Assembly: GCF_026626665.1 (NCBI RefSeq)
Contig: NZ_JAPNKE010000002.1
Span: 6,301,168 to 6,365,167, forward strand
Direction of reading: 5' to 3'
DNA from: Nannocystis pusilla
GTDB lineage: Bacteria > Myxococcota_A > Polyangia > Nannocystales > Nannocystaceae
DNA length: 64,000 nucleotides
Each line of letters begins with the position of its first letter. The first letter of the stretch is position 1. The translations under genes were made by a program, and so were the position numbers. Shown in pieces: positions 48,400-56,989 of this stretch. The notes beneath the pieces are model-generated. The model searched no databases and was not told where the DNA came from. It saw only the letters and a list, made by a program, of their open reading frames with translations.

Positions 48400-49069
48400 A
48401 TGGCGAAGCTCCTCATCATCGGTGGCAGCGGTCGGACGGGGCTGCACCTCCTCGAACAGGCTCCGCAGCGCGGGCACACGGTCCGTGCGCTCGTGCGCAA
48501 ACCCGAGGCCGTGAAGGCCCCGCCCGGCGTCGAGCTGGTGAAAGGCACGCCGGAGAAGCTCGAGGACCTGCGCGAGGCGATGAAGGGAACCGAGGCGGTC
48601 ATCGTCGCCCACAACAACTCGCGCGCGTCCGACAACCCCTGGGCGAAGCAGATCAACTCGCCGAGGTTCATGACGGACACGGCGCGAAACATCCTCGCCG
48701 TGATGGGAGAGCAGCACGTGAAGCGCGTCGTCTTCATATCCGCGATCGGCGTCGGTGACTCGTGGCCGACCGTCTCGTGGTTCTTCCGGGCGTTCATCAA
48801 GCTGAGCAACATCAAGATCGGCTACGCCGACCACGATGGCGTCGACGCGCTCGCGCGCAAAAGCGACACCGACTGGACGCTGGTGCGCGCCGTCGGCCTG
48901 AACGACAAACCCGCAGGCGCGCTCGGCCCGCTGCACACCACCGAGGTCGGGGTCGAAGCCCGGAACGCTGAACGTGACGCGCGCCGAAGTGGCGACCTTC
49001 TGCCTCGACTGCGTCGACAAGAACGAGTGGGTCCACCGCGCGCCCATCATCTGGAACGGCAAGAAGTGA
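48400..49069 (+). CDS. NAD(P)-binding oxidoreductase (NmrA/atypical SDR), frameshifted
   Basis: ATG 48400. LLIIGGSGRTGLHLLEQ is the dinucleotide-binding GxGxxG; VRALVRKPEAV and VKRVVFISAIGVGD fit atypical short-chain dehydrogenases that act on quinones, flavins or as redox sensors. A frame change near 48950 leads to GTLNVTRAEVATFCLDCVDK and the natural end APIIWNGKK at 49069. Divergent from the HxlR regulator. Bases 49070-49415 downstream hold no recognisable gene. Confidence 0.75.
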
Positions 49070-49415
49070 GCGCGGCGTTCGTCCACGGCCGCGGCTGCGA
49101 TCATGTCGAGCGACTTCTCCGAGCGCGTCGAGAAGCGAAGCTGGCGGGTCAGGCCGAGGCGGTTCTTGGCGTAGCGCTCCTCGAGCTCTGGATTCAGCTC
49201 GTGCGCGGCCTCTCACCTTCGCCGATCCAGCCGGCTGCACCGCGCTCTACGTCGCCGGCGATCCCGAGGTCGATCCCGATTTCGCCCGACCACGAGCCCC
49301 GCGCGCGGCCGGAGGTCGGCATAAACTGCCCTCGCGGGCAACGCCCCCTCCGGCGAACTCTCACATTCACTAAACCTGAGCAGCACCGTGTCTCAAAGTC
49401 ATTGACGGGCTCCGT

Positions 49416-49812
49416 TTACAGCCCGTATCGCGCGCGCGCCTCCGTGCTGACCGGCGTGAAGAAGTTGATCAGGTTGCCGTCGGGATCGCGAAACAAGAGC
49501 GAGCGATTGCCCCACGGCTGCGTCACCGGCTCCTGCACGACCTCGCGGAGGACTCCCTCGAGGCGCTCGTATTCCTTGTCGACGTCGTCCACCCGGGATT
49601 CGAGAATGACCGAGTGGTTGTTCGCGCCACTCGCGGCTCCTGCGCCGAACATCGTCATCGTGCGTTCGCTGCCGATAGCGATCGTGCAGGTCGGCGTCGC
49701 CACCTCGGCGAACTCCTCGGTGAGCCACCTCGCCGGCGCCACCGCCCGTTCGTAGAACTGGACCAAGCGCTTCACGTCCTTCGTGATGATTCAGAATCGA
49801 GACCAGGTTCAT
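49416..49812 (-). CDS. VOC/glyoxalase-fold protein, frameshifted
   Basis: MNLVSI at 49812 with a frame change near 49785, then KRLVQFYERAVAPARWL, CTIAIGSERTMTMFG, NHSVILESRVDDVDKEYERL and SLLFRDPDGNLINFFTPV. RDPDGN.I.FF is the classic C-terminal signature of vicinal oxygen chelate proteins (glyoxalase, dioxygenase, fosfomycin or bleomycin resistance). Metal ligands cannot be assigned safely. Divergent from the WYL regulator at 49872. Confidence 0.75.
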
Positions 49813-49871
49813 GGCTTGCTCCTTCGTTGTTGGCGTACGAGCAAGACTTGTAGCGCGGTGCTGCTGACAGC

Positions 49872-50591
49872 ATGATGGCAGCAGCGAACATGCGACGCGC
49901 TGACCGGCTCTTTCGGATCATCCAACTCCTGAGGCGGGCGAAGCGCCCCGTGACCGCCGAGACGCTTGCGGGTGAACTCGAGACCTCGAAGCGCTCGGTC
50001 TACCGCGACATCGCTGAGTTGATGGCGCAGCAGGTGCCGATTCGTGGCGAAGCCGGGCTCGGGTATGTGCTCGATCGCCAGTTCGACATGCCGCCGCTGA
50101 TGCTCACGCCCGACGAGCTCGAGGCGGCCGTCCTCGGTGCCCAGTGGGTGGCGATGCGTGGCGACCCCGTGCTCGCAAACGCCGCTCGCGACCTCCTCGC
50201 GAAGATCACGCAGAGCGTGCCCGAGCGACTGCGAGCCTTCCTCATCGAGCCGTCGGTCAGCGCGCCCGCGCCGCTCTCCGCGACGACCGATGGCATCGAC
50301 CTCACGAAGCTTCGCCTCTGGATTCGCACCGGACGCAAGGTCCGACTTCGCTATCTCGACGAGCGAAACGAGGAGACCGAGCGCACCATCTGGCCGGTCG
50401 TCGTCGGGTACGCCGAGACGGTGCGTCTCGTCGCGGGGTGGTGCGAGCTACGCCAGGGATTTCGTCACTTCCGCACCGACCGGATCGTCGCTGCGCAGTT
50501 CATCGACGAGCGCATCGACTGCAGCCAGACCGATCTTCGCGCACGCTGGAAGCGTCACATAACCGCCCAGGGTCTTCGCATGCCCGAGTGA
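49872..50591 (+). CDS. YafY-type HTH/WYL transcriptional regulator
   Basis: 239 residues; the start may be ATG 49872 or ATG 49890 (MRRADRLFRIIQLLRRAKRP). HTH: VTAETLAGELETSKRSVYRD. The WYL domain follows (VRLRYLDERNEETERTIWPV, VRLVAGWCELRQGFRHFRTD), a ligand-binding sensor. WYL regulators control stress or defence genes in many bacteria. It diverges from the VOC gene across 59 bp and probably regulates it. Intact. Confidence 0.88.
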   Translation: MMAAANMRRADRLFRIIQLLRRAKRPVTAETLAGELETSKRSVYRDIAELMAQQVPIRGEAGLGYVLDRQFDMPPLMLTPDELEAAVLGAQWVAMRGDPVLANAARDLLAKITQSVPERLRAFLIEPSVSAPAPLSATTDGIDLTKLRLWIRTGRKVRLRYLDERNEETERTIWPVVVGYAETVRLVAGWCELRQGFRHFRTDRIVAAQFIDERIDCSQTDLRARWKRHITAQGLRMPE

Positions 50592-50663
50592 GCCCTTCCG
50601 CCTCGAGCGCACCCCCGACTCGGCGTTGCAGCCGCCACGCGAAGGCGCTCCGTCCGCTGACGG

Positions 50664-51407
50664 TCAAGCCGCGAGCACGCCGCCGTCGACGAACAACTCG
50701 ACACCGGCGACGAAGCTGGCGTCGTCCGACGCGAGGTAGAGGACGGCCTTACCAACCTCGTCGGGCGTACCGAGTCGGTCGAGCGGCGTCATCGCCTTGA
50801 TGGCCGCCTCGGCGCCCGGGGTGTGCTGGAGGTACTTCTGCATGCCCGGGGTCATGATCATCCCGGCGGAGACGACGTTCACACGGATGCCGCGGGTCTT
50901 GAGGTCGGTCGTCCACGTCCTCGCGAAGGAACGGATCGCCGCCTTCGTGGCGCTGTAGATCGAGAGAGCGGGGAGTCCTTTGCTGCCCGCGCCCGAGCCC
51001 GCGAGGATCACCGAGCCTCCGGCCTTCATCAGCGGCAGCGCCTTCTGCACGGTGAAGACCGTGCCCTTGACGTTCGTTTCGAACACGCGATCGAAGTGTG
51101 CCTCTTCGAGCCCGCCGATCGGCCCGCTCTCGGAGATGCCCGCGTTCGCGAACACGACGTCGACCCGACCGTGGTCACGCTCGATGCGCTCGTAGAGCCG
51201 GTCGAGGTCGGCGAGCTTCGCGGCATCGCCCTGGACGCCGACCGCGCCGTGGCCGATCTCGTTCACGGCTTCGTCCAGCCGATCCTGACGCCGGGCGGTC
51301 ACGTACACGTGCGCGCCCTCGGCCGCGAAGAGCTTGGCAGTCGCCAGGCCGATGCCCTCGCTGCCGCCCGTGATCACCACAACCTTGTCCTCGAATCGCT
51401 TCGTCAT
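50664..51407 (-). CDS. Short-chain dehydrogenase/reductase
   Basis: About 247 residues from ATG 51407 (MTKRFEDKVVVITGGSEGIG). The cofactor motif TGGSEGIG, NAG in VVFANAGIS, the catalytic Ser in LAGSGAGS and YSATK (Tyr and Lys) make a complete classical SDR. VNVVSAGMIMTPGM and the end VAGVELFVDGG are standard. It oxidises or reduces a small alcohol or ketone with NAD(P). It diverges from the TetR gene at 51483 with operator palindromes in between. Confidence 0.92.
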   Translation of the reverse strand: MTKRFEDKVVVITGGSEGIGLATAKLFAAEGAHVYVTARRQDRLDEAVNEIGHGAVGVQGDAAKLADLDRLYERIERDHGRVDVVFANAGISESGPIGGLEEAHFDRVFETNVKGTVFTVQKALPLMKAGGSVILAGSGAGSKGLPALSIYSATKAAIRSFARTWTTDLKTRGIRVNVVSAGMIMTPGMQKYLQHTPGAEAAIKAMTPLDRLGTPDEVGKAVLYLASDDASFVAGVELFVDGGVLAA

Positions 51408-51425
51408 CGAAGAGGCTCCTTTCCT

Positions 51426-51486
51426 CCTCCACAAAGTGGAGGGTTGCTCCACTTGCATGGTGGAGGCATCCTCCACTTGCAAGTGG
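51426..51486. promoter_or_regulatory. Three palindromic operators between SDR and TetR genes
   Basis: CCTCCACAAAGTGGAGG (51426-51442), CTCCACTTGCATGGTGGAG (51447-51465) and CCACTTGCAAGTGG (51473-51486) share CTCCAC...GTGGAG half-sites, spaced by about two helical turns. The last overlaps the TetR start codon. This is a likely TetR autoregulatory site that also controls the SDR. Confidence 0.75.
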
Positions 51487-52058
51487 CGAAGAAGAAACCC
51501 TCAAGAACCGGCGAAGTCTCGCTTCGCGCCGACGCCCAGCTGAACCGCGAGCGCATCCTCGCGGCAGCCGAGGAAATGTTCCTCGAGCACGGGGCGAACG
51601 TCTCGCTCGAGGACGTGGCCAAGCGCGCGAACGTGGGCATCGGCACCCTCTATCGGCGCTTCCCGACGCGCGAGGCGCTCCTCGGGGCGGCGTACAGCGC
51701 GCGCTTCCTGGAGCTCGCCGAGGCGAGTCGTGCGCGCGACGGCGAGCTCACCCCAACGGAGTCCGTGCGCGCCTACCTCGAACAGCTCGTGCTCCACACG
51801 AACGTCTACCGAGGGATCGCAGCCTCGCTCGGGACTGTGCTTCAGACCGACACGCCGGGCTGCCACGCGACGAGCGAAGAAGGGCGGCGGCTCGTTCGAC
51901 GTGCGCAGAAGGCCGGAGTCATCCGTCGCGACGTCACGTTCGAGGACCTCGTGTGCGTGGCGACGGCCATCTCGCTCGCGAGCGAACAGAGCGCGTCGTC
52001 GAAGTCGCGCGTCGCGCACCTGGTGGACGTGTTCCTCGGCGGAATCGCGTCTCGCTGA
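51483..52058 (+). CDS. TetR-family transcriptional repressor
   Basis: About 191 residues from GTG 51483 (VAKKKPSRTGEVSLRADAQL). HTH: ANVSLEDVAKRANVGIGTLY and RRFPTREALLGAAYSARFLE, typical TetR N-domain. The C-terminal helical ligand domain (VRAYLEQLVLHTNVYRGIAA) has the YcdC/AcrR-like look. The start is set by the operator palindromes; a TTG six bases earlier is possible. It should repress the divergent SDR gene and itself. Confidence 0.88.
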   Translation: MAKKKPSRTGEVSLRADAQLNRERILAAAEEMFLEHGANVSLEDVAKRANVGIGTLYRRFPTREALLGAAYSARFLELAEASRARDGELTPTESVRAYLEQLVLHTNVYRGIAASLGTVLQTDTPGCHATSEEGRRLVRRAQKAGVIRRDVTFEDLVCVATAISLASEQSASSKSRVAHLVDVFLGGIASR

Positions 52059-52189
52059 GCGCGCTGCGTGCCTGAACAACGGCAAGTGCCGGCCGACCGC
52101 ACTCGACTACGAGTGCGGGAAATACGTTGACCAGGTCGGGAAGTGCGATCGCCCGCTCGGCGCGGGCGGGGCCATGTCGAACGTGGACG

Positions 52190-52383
52190 CCGCGCCCCGA
52201 GCTGCTCGCGGCGCTGTCCTCAGCACCGCCGCTGGCCGAGGTTGACGTCGAGGTCGACGTCGTCGTGCTGCCCGAACTGCTCGAGGTGTGCGCTACGGAG
52301 GTGACGCCCGTCGACGAGAACGCCGGCGAGCTGTCGTTGCCGCAGCCGAGCCCGAGAGCAGCAGCGAGGGCGAGACGGCGCAT
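52190..52383 (-). pseudogene. 5' fragment of a Ser/Thr-linker lipoprotein
   Basis: ATG 52383: MRRLALAAALGLGCGNDS is a lipoprotein signal nearly identical to that at 10728, followed by a Ser/Thr linker (TSSSSGSTTTSTSTSTSASG). No folded domain follows; the frame dissolves near 52190. On the other strand only scraps occur between 52059 and 52542. Confidence 0.5.
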
Positions 52384-52542
52384 CACCCCGAAGGGTAGCG
52401 ACGCCTTCTTCGCGTGGTGCGACACGCAGGCCGAGGTCGCTCTCGACGGCTCGCCGCTCGCCGCTCGCCGCGGCGCTGACCTACGATCGCACGGTGCATC
52501 TGCGAGGCCCAGCGAGCTCACGTACCAGCGTCGGTCCGCGCC

Positions 52543-53292
52543 TCACTCGCCTCGCGGGCTCGCACCGAGGCTCACGCCTACAACGTCGTCGATCGCCGCC
52601 GGCACCGAGACCGCGCCACGCTCGCTGAGCCGCGCGACGTGTCCGAGCGCGCGGCGGTGGATCCCGTGGATCAGCGCGTCGGTCCACAGCGCCCAGTATG
52701 TCGTCGGGGCCAGGTCGAGCGTGTACCACGTGCTGCCGGACAGCTCGGTGCGGCCATTGCCCAGGTCGCGCAGGCGGAACTCGCCGCGACGCGAGCGGAA
52801 GTAGCCGTCGAGGTGCGGCGGGTGGACATGGCGGTACGGGCTCAGCTCGTGCATCGGCGCCGGCTGAGCGACGACGTCGAACGCGAGCCGTCGGCCGGGC
52901 TCCCAGGCGGTGATCGGCTCGACGAACGCGCCTGTGGTGAACTCGCAGTGACGGACCGCGCCGACGCCCTCGCCCTCGATCCGCGCGCGCAGCGGATACG
53001 CCACGCCGAGGTCGTAGATCCACGCTGGCGGCGCGTCGAGCTCGGCGAAGCCGACGAGGTTGGGCCAGACTGCCGTCGGTGGTGCGTCGACGACGATCGT
53101 CGTCCGCACCTCGCGCTCGACCAGCGGCGCCGGCAGCCATGCCTCGACCGCGGTCAGGATCGGCAGGACGAGCACCAGCGCCGCGATGCTCCCCGCGCCG
53201 ACTCGCGCCGATCTGGCGAGCTCCTGCCCGATCATTGCGCCGAGGAGCCCGAGCGGCGCCCCGAGCGGCGCCGCCATCAACAGGCAGATCAC
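52543..53292 (-). CDS. SRPBCC (START-like) domain protein with membrane segment, possibly 5'-truncated
   Basis: LLMAAPLGAPLGLLGAMIGQ and IAALVLVLPILTAVEAWLP are hydrophobic segments; then REVRTTIVVDAPPTAVWPNL begins an SRPBCC/polyketide-cyclase-like fold (GVGAVRHCEFTTGAFVEPIT, LSGSTWYTLDLAPTTYWALW). The first membrane segments seem to start in mid-domain, and text that could belong upstream (RPATTAIEGVICLLM) reads through the proposed start, so the 5' end may be missing. Start codon GTG 53292 or ATG 53277. The fold binds hydrophobic ligands; function unknown. Confidence 0.6.
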   Translation of the reverse strand: MICLLMAAPLGAPLGLLGAMIGQELARSARVGAGSIAALVLVLPILTAVEAWLPAPLVEREVRTTIVVDAPPTAVWPNLVGFAELDAPPAWIYDLGVAYPLRARIEGEGVGAVRHCEFTTGAFVEPITAWEPGRRLAFDVVAQPAPMHELSPYRHVHPPHLDGYFRSRRGEFRLRDLGNGRTELSGSTWYTLDLAPTTYWALWTDALIHGIHRRALGHVARLSERGAVSVPAAIDDVVGVSLGASPRGE

Positions 53293-53660
53293 GCCCTCGA
53301 TCGCCGTCGTCGCAGGTCTCGTCGCTGTTGTGGAGGGTCACTGGGCGCGCCGGCGCTGCCTGCGCATTAAAAGGATTGAGCCACACGAGGCAGTGACGCG
53401 TAGGTCGTCGCCGGAGCCCGCATGAACGAGTCCGTCGGAGCGGCGACACGCGGCACGTCATCACCCTCGAGCTCGAAGGCCGCGCGCGGCAGTAAATCAG
53501 GGCCGTGCGCGTTTGGTTGCGCCGCCGCAGACCTCCGACGAGCAGATCGACGCCTGCCCGCGCGGCTCGCCCGTGCTCCCGCTGACCCGAGGAGTGACCT
53601 CGCGGTGAGGGGATCGAGCGGCGTTCGCCGCGACGACCGGCTCGCGCCGCAACGGTCGGC

Positions 53661-54947
53661 CTACGCGGGTCGATCGCCGGGCGACAGGGACACCGGCAGC
53701 GCCTCGAGCCCCCGCAGTCCCATGCCGGGACGCCAGCGAATCGCCGCGGGCGGGACCGCGAGGCGCAGGCCCGGGAAGCGCCGCAACAGCGCGGGGATCG
53801 CCACGCGCGCCTCGATCCGCGCGAGCGGCGCCCCCAGGCAGTAGTGGGCGCCGAGGCCGAACGAGACGTGGCGGTTCGGGCTGCGGGTGATATCGAGCCC
53901 GTCCGCCCCGGCGAACGCCGCCTCGTCGAGGTTCGCCGAGGCGAGCAGCAGCGTCAGCGTGCTCCCCTTCGGGACCCTGACGCCCGCGATCTCGAGGTCC
54001 TCGCGCACGAAGCGGGGCGACACCGTGCCGACCGGGTTGGTGAACCGCAGCAGCTCCTCGATCGCGCCGTCGATCAGCTCGGGGCGGTCGCGCAGCAATC
54101 GGAGCTGGTCGGGGTGCTGCAGCAGCGCCAGCACGCCGTTGCCGATCAGGTTCACCGTCGTCTCGTGCCCGGCGAACAGCAGCAGGAAGACCATCGAGAT
54201 CAGCTCGTCCTCGCCGAGCCGGTCGCCGCCCTCCTCGGCCTGCACCAGCGCCGTCATGAGGTCGTCGCCCGGCTGCTCGCGCCGGAGCTGGACCAGGCGC
54301 CGCAGCAGCCGATTGAGCCGGACCATGTGCGGGTAGTTGAGGACGAACCCGACCGGGTTCTGGCTCCCGGGATCGACGACCCGCGCGAGCAGCTTGCGGA
54401 ACTGCATCCGCTCCGGCCCGGGGACGCCGAGCATCTCCGAGATGACGGTGAGCGGCAGCGGCAGGGCGAGGTCCGCGATCAGATCGACGACGGGCTTCCT
54501 GGCGGCCGCGTCGAGCAGCTCCTCCGTGATCCGCTCGACCCGCCCGCTCAGCGCCTCGACCCTCGCCGGCGTGAACGCCTTCTGCACGAGGTTGCGCAGG
54601 CGCCGGTGATCCGGCGGGTCCTTCATCACCATGCTGTCGAGCAGCAGCTTGATGACGTTCGGCATCCACCAGCGCTCCAGCGGGCCCTTGCCGCCGTCCG
54701 TGATGCTGCGGCGGTCGCTGGCGAGCCGCGGGTCTTTCAACGCGCTCACGACGTCCTCGTAGCGCGTGAGCACCAGGCTCTCGCCGAACAACAACGAGCG
54801 CGAACGGATCACCGGCCCCAACCGCCGCAGCCGGGCGTACACGGCGACCAGGTCGGCCCGCGCCTCCGGCTTCTCCAGCTCGCGTTGCACGTTGAGGCTC
54901 ACGGGCTCGTTCATCGCTGACTCGAACGCGATGCTCATGGTAGTCAT
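53661..54947 (-). CDS. Cytochrome P450
   Basis: About 428 residues from ATG 54947 (MTTMSIAFESAMNEPV). The I-helix oxygen-activation motif LLFAGHETTVNL, the ExxR in AIEELLRFTNP and the heme-binding FGLGAHYCLGAPLAR (Cys thiolate) are intact. It is a soluble bacterial monooxygenase of the CYP107/109-like type that needs ferredoxin partners, none of which is adjacent. It diverges from a TetR gene at 54974 with a palindrome in the 26-bp gap, so it is probably substrate-inducible. Confidence 0.92.
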   Translation of the reverse strand: MTTMSIAFESAMNEPVSLNVQRELEKPEARADLVAVYARLRRLGPVIRSRSLLFGESLVLTRYEDVVSALKDPRLASDRRSITDGGKGPLERWWMPNVIKLLLDSMVMKDPPDHRRLRNLVQKAFTPARVEALSGRVERITEELLDAAARKPVVDLIADLALPLPLTVISEMLGVPGPERMQFRKLLARVVDPGSQNPVGFVLNYPHMVRLNRLLRRLVQLRREQPGDDLMTALVQAEEGGDRLGEDELISMVFLLLFAGHETTVNLIGNGVLALLQHPDQLRLLRDRPELIDGAIEELLRFTNPVGTVSPRFVREDLEIAGVRVPKGSTLTLLLASANLDEAAFAGADGLDITRSPNRHVSFGLGAHYCLGAPLARIEARVAIPALLRRFPGLRLAVPPAAIRWRPGMGLRGLEALPVSLSPGDRPA

Positions 54948-54973
54948 CCTCTCCGGGGCTGCCCCATCCATTT

Positions 54974-55605
54974 ATGGCACAAAGTGCCAAAATGCAACAG
55001 ACACGGCGAGGACGGCCCCAGGAGGCCGATCCGCGCGAGATCGCCCGCATTGCGCTCGACCTCTTCGAGCGCGAGGGGTTCGACCGGGTGACCATGGACG
55101 AGATCGCCGACGCCGCGTCGGTGAGCCGCCGGACCCTGTTTCGCCTGTTCCCCTCGAAATGGGAGCTCGTCTGGGGCAGCCTGGGCGACATTCTCGACGT
55201 CATGCGGCAGCGCGCCGCCGCGCTGTCCGGAGCCGACCTGCGGGTCGGCGGCGTGCTGCGCGAGTTCATCGAGCCGTTCCTGCGCCCGCTGGACGACCCC
55301 GAGGCCGCCGCGACGGCGCGGCGGCGGCTGCGGGTGATCGCTAGCGCCCCCGCGCTCCTCGACCACCCGACGCTCCGGGAGATCGAGGCGGTGCTGGCCA
55401 CGGCGGTGGCCGCCGGCCCCTCGCCGAGCGGCGCGCCGCCTCCCTGGTCGCGCACACGCTGGTCGCCGTCACGTTCGCCACGCTGATGTGGTGGGCGGAG
55501 CACGGCCAGGGCACGAGCGCGCTCAAGGCGACGCGCGCTGCGTTCCAGGCCCTCGCGCTGGCCGACGAGCCCGACGCGCCCGCGAGCCCGCCGGCGACCG
55601 GCTGA
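54974..55605 (+). CDS. TetR-family transcriptional regulator, frameshifted
   Basis: ATG 54974. ARIALDLFEREGFDRVTMDE and IADAASVSRRTLFRLFPSKW form the TetR HTH. The ligand domain (LREFIEPFLRPLDDPEAAAT) continues to a frame change near 55440, after which SLVAHTLVAVTFATLMWWAE and ALKATRAAFQALALADEPDA reach the stop at 55605, about 210 residues. Divergent from the P450 and overlapping its operator. Confidence 0.82.
54975..54989. promoter_or_regulatory. Palindromic operator TGGCACAAAGTGCCA
   Basis: A perfect 6-bp-arm palindrome with AAA centre overlapping the TetR start codon and lying 28 bp upstream of the P450 start. It would let TetR repress both divergent genes. Confidence 0.7.
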
Positions 55606-55757
55606 CCTTCCCACGGCTCGGGTCGGGTCGGGTTGGCGACGGCTTGGCAACGCCTCCTGGGCTCCCGGCTCCCCGGCTCGCGGGCGGGACTTCGGAGTCG
55701 ACCTCCATCGCTCATGGCTCCGCGATGCGTGTCTGAAGCTGTCCGCGGGGACACAGG

Positions 55758-55956
55758 CTAGCGTTGGTCGCCGGGGCCGCTGGTCACGGTATAGCGTTCC
55801 TCTTCGATGGTGGTAGCGGTGCTCCTGGCGGCATGGGGCGTCCTCGAGGTCGAATCGCAGCACGGCCCACTTCTGGTAGGCCTGCGAGATCCGCAGGTGG
55901 GGCGGGAGGAGGTCGTAGACCCGCTCGACGAGGACGTCGCCAGCGGCGTAAGATGA
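55758..55956 (-). pseudogene. C-terminal fragment of an unknown protein, cut at R5
   Basis: DVLVERVYDLLPPHLRISQA and YQKWAVLRFDLEDA, then in another frame ERYTVTSGPGDQR before the stop at 55758-55760. The text is protein-like but I cannot place the family. Its 5' part should lie where repeat R5 begins, so the gene was truncated at the element end, as the response regulator was at R2. Confidence 0.4.
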
Positions 55957-56279
55957 GCCGCCTGTCCTCTGGTTCACGTCGAGCGCTTAACCTGGCCATC
56001 GACCGAGTATCCACCGCCGAGCGTGATGTCGCCCGTTGCTCGGACTTGCCCGTCTCCGTCCCCACTCTGCTTGTCTCGCCGGTCGGGCGGCCGGCGGCCT
56101 GAAAGCTTGGTCAATCGGGGGGTCCAGGGTGGCTTGGAGGCCCTGATGCGCGGCGGCGTGATCTCCCGGTTGTCTCGAATTTCGTCTCGAATTCGTCGCG
56201 ATCTGGGCAGCTTTCGATACAACCCCTCGAATTCGGGCCCGTAGGGGGGCATAGCTGGGGTTGTGCACCACGTCACCAA
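55957..56279 (+). repeat. Right-end repeat R5 with right attachment core
   Basis: Homologous to R1 over about 320 bp (gccgcctgtcct, ggcggcc, ctcccgg, cgtctcga, ttcgggcccgtag). It ends in the core CACGTCACCAA at 56269-56279, identical to the left core, after which FG-GAP coding sequence resumes. This is the outer right end of the island. Confidence 0.82.
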
Positions 56280-56392
56280 CGTCCGCGAGACGGCACCATC
56301 CCCGCCGTCGAACCGAAGAGCTGGCAATGCTCAACACGTTCCGCACTCAGGCGCAGATCGAAGGCGGCGCGGTGTGCGACCCGCCGGGCTGA
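56269..56392 (+). pseudogene. FG-GAP/VCBS protein 3' tail, right half of the split gene
   Basis: The codons read HHVTNVRE, then after a one-base loss GTIPAVEPKSWQ and after another LNTFRTQAQIEGGAVCDPPG with TGA at 56390-56392. This is the usual continuation of NQHTYHVTNV in myxobacterial FG-GAP proteins, whose left half ends at 338. Joining 325 to 56279 would restore one frame, apart from the two small indels. Confidence 0.75.
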
Positions 56393-56479
56393 AGCGTCGG
56401 CGTCTCATGACTTCGACGACGGCCACGAGGCGATCCGCGGGCGAGCCGCTCCACAGCGTGTTCGCCGGCGCGAATGACG

Positions 56480-56964
56480 TCAGGAGGCGGGCGCCGGGCC
56501 CCAGGCGGCGGCGGCGATGCGCCAGCCGTCGGCGACGCGCAGGAGCAGGATGTGGTCGACGTAACGCGTGCCGGCGACCACGACGTCGGTCTTGACCGCG
56601 GCGAGCTTGCCGTGCCCGACCACCGCGAGGACGCGCCAGCGGCTCTCGCGGTCGGTCTCGCCGCGATCCTGGCGCTCGGCGTACACGGCCCCCACTCGGA
56701 CAGCGTCCGTGCGCCGTAGTCGACGCCGTCGACGCCCACCTGATGATAGCGGCAATCCGGTACATGGCTCGCGGCGAGCAACGCCGGCTCGAACGCCGCG
56801 TGGGCGGCCAACTTGTCGGCGAGCGTCGCCCGCACGGCGGCGTCGTCGGCCGGGGTGAGCGGCGTGATCGCCTCGTCGTGTTGCTCGCCTCGACGTTGCT
56901 CGCGCGCCTGGCCGGCGAGGCCCGGGGCTCCTACGACGCTCGAGCAGCCTCTCGATGAGCCCAT
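56480..56964 (-). CDS. NTF2/SnoaL-like protein, lipoprotein-like start, frameshifted
   Basis: ATG 56964 gives MGSSRGCSSVVGAPGLAGQA, followed by PADDAAVRATLADKLAAHAA and, after a frame change near 56700, DRESRWRVLAVVGHGKLAAV and YVDHILLLRVADGWRIAAAA, the beta-sheet of an NTF2/SnoaL (lumazine-binding-like) fold. Members range from enzymes to ligand binders; no catalytic residue is assignable. First gene of the host region right of the island. Confidence 0.6.
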
Positions 56965-56989
56965 GCACTCGAGATCGCCCGCCGTTTGA

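Larger units (their letters stand above)
326..56279 (+). mobile_element. Stacked integrative island (five segments) inside an FG-GAP gene
   Basis: Both edges fall at the same codons of one + strand FG-GAP gene. The left core CACGTCACCAA is at 315-325 and the identical right core is at 56269-56279. A tyrosine recombinase gene starts 130 bp inside the left edge. Five related repeats in one orientation, each ending in CACRTCACCAA, partition the interior into segments of about 24.5, 6.0, 10.3, 3.5 and 11.7 kb. Only the first segment has a recombinase. Genes are mostly on the minus strand. Tandem accretion of related elements at one attB, or integron-like cassette capture, would both give this structure. 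The layout is read directly from the sequence; the mechanism is inference. Confidence 0.72.

Noticed and set aside
53497..55977. An 826-residue minus-strand protein
   Set aside because: It is mostly a shadow of the P450 and TetR genes; only its first part matches a plausible gene fragment, reported separately.
24472..56279. Classical integron attC sites
   Set aside because: The repeats lack the RYYYAAC/GTTRRRY core pair, the segments are far larger than cassettes, and the recombinase is not a recognisable IntI. Only a functional analogy is kept.
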